The position numbers were made by a program, and so were the translations under genes. Positions 35,886 through 45,355 of a DNA stretch of 64,000 bases are shown here, in pieces. Location of the stretch: contig NZ_RCDA01000001.1 in the NCBI RefSeq assembly GCF_003664325.1, forward strand, positions 1-64,000. The letters are read 5' to 3'. Under the pieces are notes generated by a model. It made no database searches. It was given only the letters and a program-made list of their open reading frames with translations, and was not told the DNA's origin. How positions within the stretch are numbered: position 1 is the stretch's first letter; the number at the start of each line of letters is the position of its first letter. Source of the DNA: Alkalispirillum mobile. GTDB lineage: Bacteria > Pseudomonadota > Gammaproteobacteria > Nitrococcales > Halorhodospiraceae.

Positions 35886-37247
35886 ATGGGTGAAGCGACC
35901 ATGGACAAGACCACCCCGCGGGTCCTCTGCGTGGATGATGAGCCCCATATCCTGAGTGCCCTTCGGCGATTGCTGCGGGGCGCCGGTTTCGAACTGTTAG
36001 AGGCAAGCTCGGGACGGGAAGCGCTGGATCATGTGATGGCCAGCCCGGTAGACGCAGTGGTGTGCGACCTGCGGATGCCCGGGATGGATGGAATAGAAGT
36101 GCTGCGGGCCATCCGGGAGCAGTCCCCCTTCACCCAGCGCATCCTGCTCACTGGCCATGCGGACCTTGACTCGGCCATTAGCACGATTAACGAGGTGGGC
36201 GTTTTCCGGTACATCACCAAGCCGTGGGAGGACCACGACCTCTCCCAGGCGGTGGATCAGGCCGTGAGGCTGCGCCAGCTGGAGCGGGACCGGACGCGGC
36301 TCCTGTCCGTGACCCGGGCTCAGAACCGCCAGCTCAAGACGTTGAACGCGGAGTTGGAAGAGCGGGTGGAGCAGCGAACAGGGGAATTGCGCCGTGCCTT
36401 ACTGAGCCTCAAGCGGGCCCATCGTGAACTGGATGTGGGCTTCAAGACCATGGTCATGGTCTTCTCGCGCCTGTCGGAACTGCACGAGTCGCAGATGCAG
36501 GGCCACAATCAGCGGGTGGCCGAGACCGCGCTGGAGCTGGCAATTCGCCTGGGGTTCGAGCCCCAGGCGGCAGAGGATATCTACCTTGCTGGCCTGCTCC
36601 ACGATATCGGGCGGATCGCCATCCCGAATGAACTGTCCGTTACACCCTGGAGCCGGTTGAGCGTGCGCCAGCGCCAGTGGGTGGGGGAGCACCCCGTGAT
36701 CGGACAAGGTCTGCTCATGGGCGTGGACCGGCTGGAGGTGCCGGCGCGCCTGGTGCGCCATCACCAGGAGCATTTCGACGGCACTGGTGCTCCGGATCGA
36801 CTGCGGGGCGAGAATATCCCCGCTGGTGCCCGAGTGTTGTGCATTGCCAACGATTACGACCGGCTCCGGCTGGGGCTCATGCTGCCCCGTCGGCTTGGCA
36901 GGGACGAAGCGCGCACTTTCCTGCGGGCCCAGGCCGGCAAGCGGTATGACCCGGCGTTCGTGGATGCCTTTATCGACTGGCTGGACGAGACCGCACGGGA
37001 CACACCGGTACCCGAACTGGAATTAACCTTGAGCCAGCTCCGCCCGGGTATGACCCTTTCCCGTAACCTGGTGACCGGGGACGATTTCCTTTTGCTCTCA
37101 AGGGGTCACGAGATCAGTGCGCACCTGATCGAGCGTTTGCGCGCCTTTGAACGCGATCAGAAGGAACTGATCACCGTCTTTGTATTAGACCCGGAGGCCG
37201 AGGAGGATGAACTCGCCCCTCGTCCCACTGCCCATCGGAGCCACTAA
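35886..37247 (+). CDS. REC-HD-GYP response regulator (cyclic-di-GMP phosphodiesterase family)
   Basis: A 453-residue two-domain regulator. The receiver (12-130) carries D61 as phosphoacceptor and the TKPW motif at 111-114; a coiled coil spans 130-180. The HD-GYP domain has H239-D240 (LLHDIGR) and the extended motif H292-H-Q-E-H-F-D-G-T-G-A-P303. Canonical proteins read HHE/H..DGxGYP; here Tyr of GYP is Ala and the third His is Gln. Enough metal ligands remain to make hydrolysis possible but altered. A C-terminal extension after 360 is unusual. GGAGGAG precedes the ATG, four bases after the kinase stop. Confidence 0.85.
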   Translation: MGEATMDKTTPRVLCVDDEPHILSALRRLLRGAGFELLEASSGREALDHVMASPVDAVVCDLRMPGMDGIEVLRAIREQSPFTQRILLTGHADLDSAISTINEVGVFRYITKPWEDHDLSQAVDQAVRLRQLERDRTRLLSVTRAQNRQLKTLNAELEERVEQRTGELRRALLSLKRAHRELDVGFKTMVMVFSRLSELHESQMQGHNQRVAETALELAIRLGFEPQAAEDIYLAGLLHDIGRIAIPNELSVTPWSRLSVRQRQWVGEHPVIGQGLLMGVDRLEVPARLVRHHQEHFDGTGAPDRLRGENIPAGARVLCIANDYDRLRLGLMLPRRLGRDEARTFLRAQAGKRYDPAFVDAFIDWLDETARDTPVPELELTLSQLRPGMTLSRNLVTGDDFLLLSRGHEISAHLIERLRAFERDQKELITVFVLDPEAEEDELAPRPTAHRSH

Positions 37248-37251
37248 TCAC

Positions 37252-39390
37252 ATGACATCGGAGAATCCGGAATGTCCGGGGCGCGCGTCAGCATCGGCAG
37301 CCCTGGGCCGCCTGAAGCAGGCCGCATTGGATATCAGCACGACCGCGGTGGTGTTGGTGGATTATCGGCAATCTGATCAGCCCGTGGTCTACGTCAACCG
37401 CGCCTTTGAGATGCTCACCGGTTACGCCGCGGCGGAGGTTGTGGGTAGAAACTGTCGCTTTCTTCAGGGAAACGGGGTGGATGTCGACGCGCGGGAACTG
37501 GACAAGATCCGCCAAGCGCTGAACGAAGGGGACGAGGGGTGGGCGATCCTGGCCAATCAGTGCAAGGACGGTACACCCTTCTGGAATGAGTTGCAGATCG
37601 CGCCGCTTCGGGATGATCGGGGCGCGATCACGCACTACGTGGGATACCTTTCCGATATCACGCAGTTGAAGAGCAACGAGGAGCTACTTGCCCACCATTT
37701 CACCCACGACACCCTCACCCAACTGCCGAACCGGCAACTGCTGCTGGACCGGACTGAGCAGGCCATTGCCAGTGCCAACCGCACCGAGCAATCGGTGGCG
37801 CTGGTCCACCTGGACCTGGACCAGTTTCATCTGGTCAACGAAGGCTTGGGCCGGTGGGCCGGTGACCAGGTATTGGTGAGTATCGGGGAGCGTCTGCGTC
37901 AGAACCTGCGCACTTCGGATACGGTGGCTCGGACCTCGTCTGACCAGTTCGCGATCCTGCTTACCAACCTCGAGCAGGAGGCAGACGTGGCGCCGGCCTG
38001 CGATTGCATCCTGCAGGTGGTAAGACGACCGGTCTCTCTGGGAGAGGTTGGTGAGCGGTCCATAACGGCCAGCATGGGGGTGGCGGTGTATCCCCGCGAC
38101 GGTACCACGGCTGATGCGCTGAGTGAGGCGGCGGAAGTGGCCATGGCTGATGCCAAACGCGGCGGCGACAACCATTACCGCTACTTCACCGAGGAATTGA
38201 ACCGGCGCGCAGCAGAACGACTGCGGCTGGAGGAACGGCTTCGTGTTGGACTCGCGGAAGACCGGATCCAGACCTGGTTCCAACCGAAGGTGGACTTTCA
38301 GACAGGGGAGGTGGTTGGTGTCGAGGCCCTCGTCCGTTGGCAGGATCCGGAATGGGGATGGATCACCCCTGACCGGTTCATCCCGGTGGCGGAGAGCGTA
38401 GGACTGATCGACGTCGTGACAGAGCGGGTGATCAGGGCGTGTGGCCAACTGCACCAACGGTTCCAGCGGGCCTGTCTGTCGCCAATTGCCTTTGCAATCA
38501 ATCTCTCGCCGCGGCTCTTCCAGAGGCCGGACATCACCCGCACGCTGTTGCACTGGTTTCAGGAATACCAGTTACCTCCCGAGCGCGTCTTCCTCGAGAT
38601 CACCGAGAGCCTGCTGGTAGACGATGAGGTCCTGGCTGGCAAGGTGCTGCATGAACTGCGGCGCAACGGGATCAGCATCTCGTTGGATGACTTCGGTACG
38701 GGCTACTCCAACCTCTCCTACCTGCGCTCGATACCGGTGGACGAGCTGAAGATCGACAAGTTGTTCATGGGCGAGTTGACCCGGGAGGTGGGTAACGCGG
38801 CTATCGTGAACAGTATCATCGCCCTGGGGCACAACCTGGGGATGCGGGTGGTCGCAGAGGGGGTGGAGACCGAAGCGCAGGTGCGTTATCTCCGGGCCCG
38901 GGGCTGCGACCTGCTGCAAGGCTACCACTTTAGCCCGGCGGTGCCGGCGGACGGGCTGCTGGAAATGCGCCTGGAGAACCAGGTAATGGCCACCGGGTCC
39001 GGTCAGACCGACGAGCGGCGGCCAACCGTGCTGCTGGTGGACGATGAGCCCAACGTGCTTAAGGCGCTGCGGCGGGTGCTGACGCCGGAGGGCTATCGCA
39101 TCCTCATTGCGGGCAGCGGTGAGCAGGCCCTGGAGGTGCTGGCCTTGGAGCAGGTGGAGGTGCTGATCACCGATCAGCGCATGCCCGGGATGAGTGGCAC
39201 GGAACTGCTCTCCCGCGTCCGGCGGCTCTACCCCGACACCCTGCGTATCGTGCTCAGCGGCTATGCTGAGCTGGAGAGCCTGACGGATGCGATTAACCAG
39301 GGGGCGATTTACAAGTACCTGACCAAGCCCTGGGAGGATGACGACCTGCGTGCCCTGCTGCGCGAGGCGCTTCGAGAGCGGGTCGATTAA
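37252..39390 (+). CDS. LOV-GGDEF-EAL-REC protein (blue-light-responsive cyclic-di-GMP enzyme)
   Basis: A 712-residue signalling protein. The LOV/PAS domain contains G-R-N-C68-R-F-L-Q-G, the photoactive cysteine motif of LOV blue-light receptors. A GGDEF domain follows with a degenerate motif S229-S-D-Q-F233. An EAL domain begins near 345 with E358 (VEALVRW), the DDFGTGYS loop and later catalytic residues intact, so it should hydrolyse cyclic-di-GMP. A C-terminal receiver has D641 (TDQRMPG) and a second TKPW. I preferred the ATG at 37252, preceded by GGAG, over 37207, which overlaps the upstream gene and abuts its ribosome-binding site. Confidence 0.9.
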   Translation: MTSENPECPGRASASAALGRLKQAALDISTTAVVLVDYRQSDQPVVYVNRAFEMLTGYAAAEVVGRNCRFLQGNGVDVDARELDKIRQALNEGDEGWAILANQCKDGTPFWNELQIAPLRDDRGAITHYVGYLSDITQLKSNEELLAHHFTHDTLTQLPNRQLLLDRTEQAIASANRTEQSVALVHLDLDQFHLVNEGLGRWAGDQVLVSIGERLRQNLRTSDTVARTSSDQFAILLTNLEQEADVAPACDCILQVVRRPVSLGEVGERSITASMGVAVYPRDGTTADALSEAAEVAMADAKRGGDNHYRYFTEELNRRAAERLRLEERLRVGLAEDRIQTWFQPKVDFQTGEVVGVEALVRWQDPEWGWITPDRFIPVAESVGLIDVVTERVIRACGQLHQRFQRACLSPIAFAINLSPRLFQRPDITRTLLHWFQEYQLPPERVFLEITESLLVDDEVLAGKVLHELRRNGISISLDDFGTGYSNLSYLRSIPVDELKIDKLFMGELTREVGNAAIVNSIIALGHNLGMRVVAEGVETEAQVRYLRARGCDLLQGYHFSPAVPADGLLEMRLENQVMATGSGQTDERRPTVLLVDDEPNVLKALRRVLTPEGYRILIAGSGEQALEVLALEQVEVLITDQRMPGMSGTELLSRVRRLYPDTLRIVLSGYAELESLTDAINQGAIYKYLTKPWEDDDLRALLREALRERVD

Positions 39391-39407
39391 ACATATTCAA
39401 TAATGTT
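39390..39407 (+). promoter_or_regulatory. Inverted-repeat operator candidate upstream of the flavoprotein gene
   Basis: AACAT (39390-39394) and ATGTT (39403-39407) are separated by eight bases, and the outer flanks (TTA/TAA) extend the symmetry. This A/T-rich island starts at the stop of the LOV gene and lies 65 bases before the dehydrogenase start. It could be an operator; no regulator can be named. Confidence 0.3.
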
Positions 39408-39471
39408 AAAGTAAGCGCATCGACAGGCCGGCGGGCCTGTTCCCCTGACGTTTCCTGTTTAGGAGGAAGGC

Positions 39472-40869
39472 ATGCGCGAGATTGAAGTCGATGTGGCGGT
39501 CATTGGTGCGGGGTCCGCGGGGCTTCGCGCCTACCGCAACGCCCGGCAGCACGCGGACCAGGTGGTTCTGATCGAGGGCGGGGAGTACGGCACCACCTGC
39601 GCCCGGGTTGGGTGTATGCCCAGCAAGCTGCTCATCGCCGCGGCTGAATCGGCCCACCACGCCCGGGGCGCGGACAAGTTCGGCATCCGGGTCAGTGATG
39701 TCCAGGTGGACGGCCGCGCGGTAATGGAACGGGTCCGCACCGAGCGGGATCGCTTTGTCGGCAAGGCCACGGCGATGACCCGCAAGATCCCGGAGGAGGA
39801 CCGGTTGCATGGGCACGCCCGGTTCGAGGACCGCAACACCCTGCGGGTGGGGGACGACCTGCGGGTCCGCGCCCGCAGCGTGGTCATTGCCACCGGTTCC
39901 CGCCCCAATGTGCTGCCCCTGTTCGAGGGTCTGGGTGATCGGCTGGTGGTCAACGACGATGTCTTTGACTGGCAGGTGCTGCCGGAGTCGGTGGTGGTTT
40001 TCGGCCCGGGCATCATCGGCCTGGAGCTGGGGCAGGCGCTGGCTCGCCTGGGTGTGCGCATTCGCATGTTCGGCCTGGGTGGTTTTGTTGGCCCGCTGAC
40101 CGATCCGGACGTCAAGGCGATGGCGGAGCAGCACTTCCAGTCCGAGTTTCCGCTGGATGCCGACGCTCGGGTGGAGTCGGTGGCCCGCGACGGCGATGCA
40201 GTGGTAGTGCGCTTCCAGGATGCAGACGGTGAGGTGCGGGAAGAGCGCTTCGAGTACCTGCTCGCCGCCACCGGGCGCCGGCCTAATGTTGACCAACTGG
40301 CGATTGAGAACGCTGATCTGCCCATGGATGACAAGGGCATGCCGGTGTACGACCGCTACACCATGCAGTGCAGCGACACCAGCGTGTTTATCGCCGGCGA
40401 TGCCAACAATTATCTGCCGTTGCTCCACGAGGCGGCAGACGAGGGCGTCATCGCCGGCCGAAATGCCGCCCGTTTCCCGGACGTGGCGCCCGGGCACCGC
40501 CATTGCCCGCTGAGCATTGTCTTCACGGACCCGCAGATTGCCATGGTGGGCTATGCCCGTGGCGAGTTAGAGGAGGGCAGCTACGCGGTGGGTGAGCTGG
40601 ATTTCAGTGCCCAGGCCCGTGCCCGCGTGATGGGCGAGGACCACGGCCTGATGCGGGTTTACGGCAGTTACGCCGATGGCCGTTTCCTGGGCGCCGAGAT
40701 CTTCGGCCCGCGAGCGGAACATATGGGCCACTTGTTGGCCTGGTGCCAGGAGCAGGGCATGACCGTAGCGGAGATGATCGACAAGCCCTATTACCACCCC
40801 GTGTTGGAGGAGGGGCTGCGTAACGCCCTGCAACAATTGCAGCAGGCCCTGCAGGAGGGGCGGGGTTAA
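39472..40869 (+). CDS. Dihydrolipoamide dehydrogenase-like pyridine nucleotide-disulfide oxidoreductase
   Basis: A 465-residue FAD flavoprotein. It has an N-terminal FAD-binding GAGSAGLRA, the redox disulfide in TTCARVGCMPSKLL (CxxxxC), a central NAD-binding region with VVVFGPGIIGLELGQ, the ATGRRPN motif, and a C-terminal interface with YYHPVLEEGL. The CARVGC spacing and HP near the end fit the dihydrolipoamide dehydrogenase group, although the NAD fingerprint GPGIIG is slightly altered. No E1 or E2 dehydrogenase genes are adjacent, so it may serve another disulfide substrate. AGGAGG precedes the ATG. Confidence 0.85.
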   Translation: MREIEVDVAVIGAGSAGLRAYRNARQHADQVVLIEGGEYGTTCARVGCMPSKLLIAAAESAHHARGADKFGIRVSDVQVDGRAVMERVRTERDRFVGKATAMTRKIPEEDRLHGHARFEDRNTLRVGDDLRVRARSVVIATGSRPNVLPLFEGLGDRLVVNDDVFDWQVLPESVVVFGPGIIGLELGQALARLGVRIRMFGLGGFVGPLTDPDVKAMAEQHFQSEFPLDADARVESVARDGDAVVVRFQDADGEVREERFEYLLAATGRRPNVDQLAIENADLPMDDKGMPVYDRYTMQCSDTSVFIAGDANNYLPLLHEAADEGVIAGRNAARFPDVAPGHRHCPLSIVFTDPQIAMVGYARGELEEGSYAVGELDFSAQARARVMGEDHGLMRVYGSYADGRFLGAEIFGPRAEHMGHLLAWCQEQGMTVAEMIDKPYYHPVLEEGLRNALQQLQQALQEGRG

Positions 40870-40906
40870 GGCGCAGTGGGCGTGCCCACCGGCTTGGCCT
40901 CAACGG

Positions 40907-40941
40907 AAAACGCCCGCGCTCGTGAGACCGCGGGCGTTTTT
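40907..40941. terminator. Bidirectional Rho-independent terminator
   Basis: A 12-bp stem (AAAACGCCCGCG and its complement at 40929-40940) with a 10-base loop and T-tracts on both strands. It sits between the convergent flavoprotein and cyclic-nucleotide-binding genes and can serve both. Confidence 0.9.
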
Positions 40942-40972
40942 GCGCCTGAAGGGTGGCGCCGCTAACGGCAGT

Positions 40973-41446
40973 TCAGGCGAAGCCTGGCGGGTTCCACTCG
41001 TCCATCATCCTGCGCCGGGCCGCGTCCAGCCGCTCCGACATCAGGCTGGCGAAGCGTTTCAGCACGATGTAGCCCAACTCCGGGTGCTTCTCACACTGCT
41101 CGCGGATGGTCTCCCCGTCGAACTCCACCAGGCGGGTGGGAGCTTCGGCGCGAGCCTGGAAGCTCCAACGGAACGGCGGGATCAGCCAGGACCAGCCAAG
41201 AATCTCCCCCGCTTCCAGGTTCTGGACCTCCAGCGAGGGCCCCTCGATAGCAGGGACCTCGATAGTGATCCGGCCATCCTGCAGCAGGTAGAAGTGGCTG
41301 GCCGGGTCTCCGCGCTCAAACAAGACCTCGTCCTTGTCCAGAGACTTCTCGCCGGCGTGCCCTGCCAGCAGGTCCAACACGGCGTCGTCCAAACCCTCGA
41401 AGAACGCCTGGTCGGCAAGCATCTGCTTGATCTGTGCCTTGGTCAC
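40973..41446 (-). CDS. Stand-alone cyclic-nucleotide-binding (CRP N-terminal-like) domain protein
   Basis: A 157-residue protein consisting only of a cNMP-binding beta-roll: AFFEGLDDAVLDLLAGHA, FERGDPASHFYLLQDGRITI and LEAGEILGWSWL. The phosphate-binding cassette that in CRP reads GExxxE/RxS is here GEILGWSWLIPPFRWSFQA, so cAMP binding is doubtful. No helix-turn-helix follows; instead a helix (EKHPELGYIVLKRFASLMSE, then RRRM). The start was moved to GTG at 41446, which has a perfect AAGGAGGT seven bases upstream. It is a probable signal protein without DNA binding. Confidence 0.8.
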   Translation of the reverse strand: MTKAQIKQMLADQAFFEGLDDAVLDLLAGHAGEKSLDKDEVLFERGDPASHFYLLQDGRITIEVPAIEGPSLEVQNLEAGEILGWSWLIPPFRWSFQARAEAPTRLVEFDGETIREQCEKHPELGYIVLKRFASLMSERLDAARRRMMDEWNPPGFA

Positions 41447-41707
41447 GGTGCTACCTCCTTTTCTGGCCCGGCCCGCACGCGATCCCACCCAAAGCCGCAG
41501 CCACGGGCCTGCGCGGTGTGCCTTATTAGTTTGAGTCCGGGGGGAAGCAAGGTGTTCCCTGCGCGGACCGGCCTTTGTGCTTGATGTCTTTCCCAGCCTA
41601 GACTAACGACTCACCTCTGTAACCTGCCGCCGGGGTGGTAAAAGCGCACGGCAGCGGGTGCCGAGGCTTTTGATGGTGCCGGCTTGGCGGCCGGCCGGGA
41701 GGCAAGC

Positions 41708-42013
41708 ATGAAAGTAAGCGTAGACCTGTGTGTGGTGCCCCTGGGAGCGGGTGTTTCTCTGGGGGAGTACATCGCGGCGTGTGAGCGCGTGCTCAAGGAG
41801 GCGGGCCTGGCCCACGAGCTTCACCCTTACGGCACCAACGTGGAAGGCGACTGGGATGAGGTGTTCGCCGCCGTGCGCCGGTGCCATGAAGTGGTTCACG
41901 ATATGGGCGCCCCCCGCATCTTTACCACGCTGAAGGTGGGAACGCGGACCGATCGGGAGCAGTCCATGAAAGACAAGGTCGATAGCGTGCGTCAGCATCT
42001 GGGCGAAGCATGA
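41708..42013 (+). CDS. MTH1187/YkoF-like (DUF77) thiamine-binding family protein
   Basis: A 101-residue protein of the MTH1187 (DUF77) family: VSVDLCVVPLGAGVSLGEYI at the start, HPYGTNVEGDWDEVF, and FTTLKVGTRTDREQSMKDKV. Members bind thiamine or its pyrimidine analogues. The ATG at 41708 is preceded by GGGAGG. It overlaps the next gene by four bases. No TPP riboswitch is visible in its leader. Confidence 0.8.
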   Translation: MKVSVDLCVVPLGAGVSLGEYIAACERVLKEAGLAHELHPYGTNVEGDWDEVFAAVRRCHEVVHDMGAPRIFTTLKVGTRTDREQSMKDKVDSVRQHLGEA

Positions 42014-42417
42014 GCCTGTTCCGCGTCGTTTTTCCGGCGGAGAGCCGGCGATTGCCGGCGCAGCGGTGGATCAACATAGGGTTGCGGTCGCTACATCTGC
42101 TCGGGACGGCCGGCCTGGGTGGGGCGTACCTTTATCAGGCGCCGGAAAGCGCGTGGCTGCCTTACTTTTGGCTGGCCATGGTTTCCGGCGTGCTGATGGC
42201 GCTGATCCACGTCTGGAATAACGGCGTGTGGCTGATCCAGGTGCGGGGTCTGGCCATTCTGTTCAAGCTGCTGCTCTTGGCGCTGATCGGCTGGCTCGAG
42301 GGGGCTGATCTGCCGCTGTTCATACTGGTGATCCTGATCTCCGGGGTGATCGCCCACGCCCCGGGGGACCTTCGGTACTACTCCCCCTGGCACGGGAGGC
42401 GGGTGGAAAAACTCTAG
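42010..42417 (+). CDS. Polytopic CopD-like small membrane protein
   Basis: A 135-residue membrane protein with four hydrophobic segments (about 24-40, 48-68, 76-95 and 100-118) and the phrase INIGLRSLHLLGTAGLGG typical of CopD/YebY-like small membrane proteins. A terminal APGDLRYYSPWHGRR is conserved in this group. Function unknown. Overlaps the DUF77 gene by ATGA. Confidence 0.65.
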   Translation: MSLFRVVFPAESRRLPAQRWINIGLRSLHLLGTAGLGGAYLYQAPESAWLPYFWLAMVSGVLMALIHVWNNGVWLIQVRGLAILFKLLLLALIGWLEGADLPLFILVILISGVIAHAPGDLRYYSPWHGRRVEKL

Positions 42418-42422
42418 ATTAA

Positions 42423-42438
42423 TGTGAGTTGTGTCACA
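42423..42438 (+). promoter_or_regulatory. Perfect CRP-type binding site
   Basis: TGTGA-N6-TCACA, a perfect match to the CRP consensus core, centred at 42430.5. A weak promoter, TTGCCG at 42457-42462 and TACCCT at 42480-42485 with a 17-base spacer, predicts a start at about 42492. The site then centres at -61.5, the textbook class I position. The rest of the 311-base gap (42418-42728) shows no open frame; it is a long leader. Confidence 0.75.
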
Positions 42439-42728
42439 TACTGGTGCTGCGAGCACTTGCCGTGGCGGAGGCATATGCATACCCTCAGCGGTTCGTCTGC
42501 GTGGCCGACTTCAAGCGAGGCCGCAACGGACCTGGATGCGGCCGCTGGTTAATGCCGCAGTCCAGGCCTATCTCTTCGCGGGCGTTACGGGGCGGAGCCG
42601 CTTCGGGCGCCAATGTTCGACACCTGTTCCGGGTGCCGTTCCGGGTTTCTGGGAGGTCAACTGCGTGTCCGCCATGAGCGGGCAGGGCCGGGCCTTCGCT
42701 GACACCCGCGATATGTGGGAGGAAGATT

Positions 42729-44099
<1,371 letters not shown>

Positions 44100-44113
44100 C
44101 AGCCGCTCCCTCC

Positions 44114-44138
44114 CGATCCCCCGTCCCGCGGGGGATCG
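44114..44138 (+). terminator. Hairpin after the KamA-family gene
   Basis: CGATCCCCC pairs with GGGGGATCG across a six-to-seven-base loop, followed by only two Ts. A plausible transcription end, weak as an intrinsic terminator. Confidence 0.5.
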
Positions 44139-44221
44139 TTGCTGGGGAGCCGGTTACGACCGCGGCCGCATCACGCGGCCCGGTGCCGGGTTTTCCCTGT
44201 CTCGCGAGGCACCCCCCAGCT

Positions 44222-45349
44222 ATGCGTATTGGTTTACAGGTCGTTGTGCTCGCCATCCTGCTGCTACTGGGCGGCGCCGCCTGGTACGCGCTCATCCTGC
44301 TGGGTGGTGAAGGCGATGGCGATCAACGCCCGTCCATGGCGGCTGCCGTGCAGATCGCCGCCGTGGAACGTCAGGAGATCCTCCGAACCGTGGAGTCGGT
44401 GGGCTCCACCCGCGCCCTTGAGTCGGTGAACGTGACGCCCGAGGTGTCCGGCCGGGTCACTACCATCCATTTCCAGGAGGGCGACCGCGTCAGCGAAAAT
44501 GAGGTGCTGGTCAGTCTGGATGACAGCAGTTACCGGGCGCGACTGGCGGAAGCCCTGGCCACTTACGATGATGCCCGGGCCCAGTTCACCCGGGCGGAGC
44601 GCCTGCGCCAGACCAACAACATCTCCCAGTCGGAACTGGACCAGCGCGAGGCGGCCATGAAGGTGGCTGATGCGCAGGTGCAGGTGGCCCGCGCGGAACT
44701 GCGGGATCGCCAGATTCGCGCGCCCTTCGACGGTATCACCGGGCTCCGCGAGGTGAGCCGTGGTGCATACGTCAATACCGATACTGTTATCACTACCCTG
44801 GACGACCTTCAGCAGCTGCGGCTCGACTTCTCCGTACCGGAGCGTTTTCTGCCGGGGCTGCGGGCAGGCATGTCGGTGCAGGTGCGCAGCGATGGCTTTG
44901 ACGAGACCTTCGACGGGGAGGTGAAGCGGCTGGATAGCCGGGTGAATCCGGTGACCCGCACCCTGCGCATCCAGGCTGAACTGGACAATGAAGATGGCCG
45001 TCTGCGCCCTGGCATGTTCATGAACGTGGATCTGGTACTGGACCGCGACCCCGATGCCCTGGTGGTACCCGAAGAGGCCCTGTTGCTGGAGGGCGATCGC
45101 AAGTACGTGTATGTGTGGCTGCCGGCGGACGAGGAGGACGAGACGGACCGGGTTCGGCAACAGGCCGTGTCCACGGGCCTGCGCCGCGGGGGCACCGTGC
45201 AGGTCACCGAGGGCCTGGAAGGGGATGAATACGTCGTGCGTTCCGGTCTGCAGCGGCTACGTGACGGCGCCGAGGTGCGGGTGCTGAACCCGCCGGATGG
45301 AGATGACGACGACGCGGTCGCGGCAGCCAGCCCCGCCGCGGGAGGCTGA
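44222..45349 (+). CDS. RND efflux periplasmic adaptor (membrane fusion protein)
   Basis: A 375-residue HlyD/MFP-type adaptor. One N-terminal membrane segment (about 5-25) is followed by a lipoyl-like domain (VTPEVSGRVTTIHFQEGDRVSENEVLVSLDD), a coiled-coil hairpin, a second lipoyl half (RDRQIRAPFDGITGLREVSRGAYVN) and a beta-barrel. There is no lipobox; it is membrane-anchored. The start ATG at 44222 fits the signal anchor. It is six bases before the RND pump gene. No outer-membrane TolC-like gene follows. Confidence 0.9.
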   Translation: MRIGLQVVVLAILLLLGGAAWYALILLGGEGDGDQRPSMAAAVQIAAVERQEILRTVESVGSTRALESVNVTPEVSGRVTTIHFQEGDRVSENEVLVSLDDSSYRARLAEALATYDDARAQFTRAERLRQTNNISQSELDQREAAMKVADAQVQVARAELRDRQIRAPFDGITGLREVSRGAYVNTDTVITTLDDLQQLRLDFSVPERFLPGLRAGMSVQVRSDGFDETFDGEVKRLDSRVNPVTRTLRIQAELDNEDGRLRPGMFMNVDLVLDRDPDALVVPEEALLLEGDRKYVYVWLPADEEDETDRVRQQAVSTGLRRGGTVQVTEGLEGDEYVVRSGLQRLRDGAEVRVLNPPDGDDDDAVAAASPAAGG

Positions 45350-45355
45350 CCAGCC

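Noticed and set aside
41447-41707. Possible TPP riboswitch before the thiamine-binding family gene
   Set aside because: The conserved THI-box motifs (CTGAGA and the downstream ACC-GATCTGG type) are not present.
42418-42728. Small open frame beginning MCHILVL in the leader of the KamA-type gene
   Set aside because: It overlaps the CRP site and the predicted promoter and has no ribosome-binding site.
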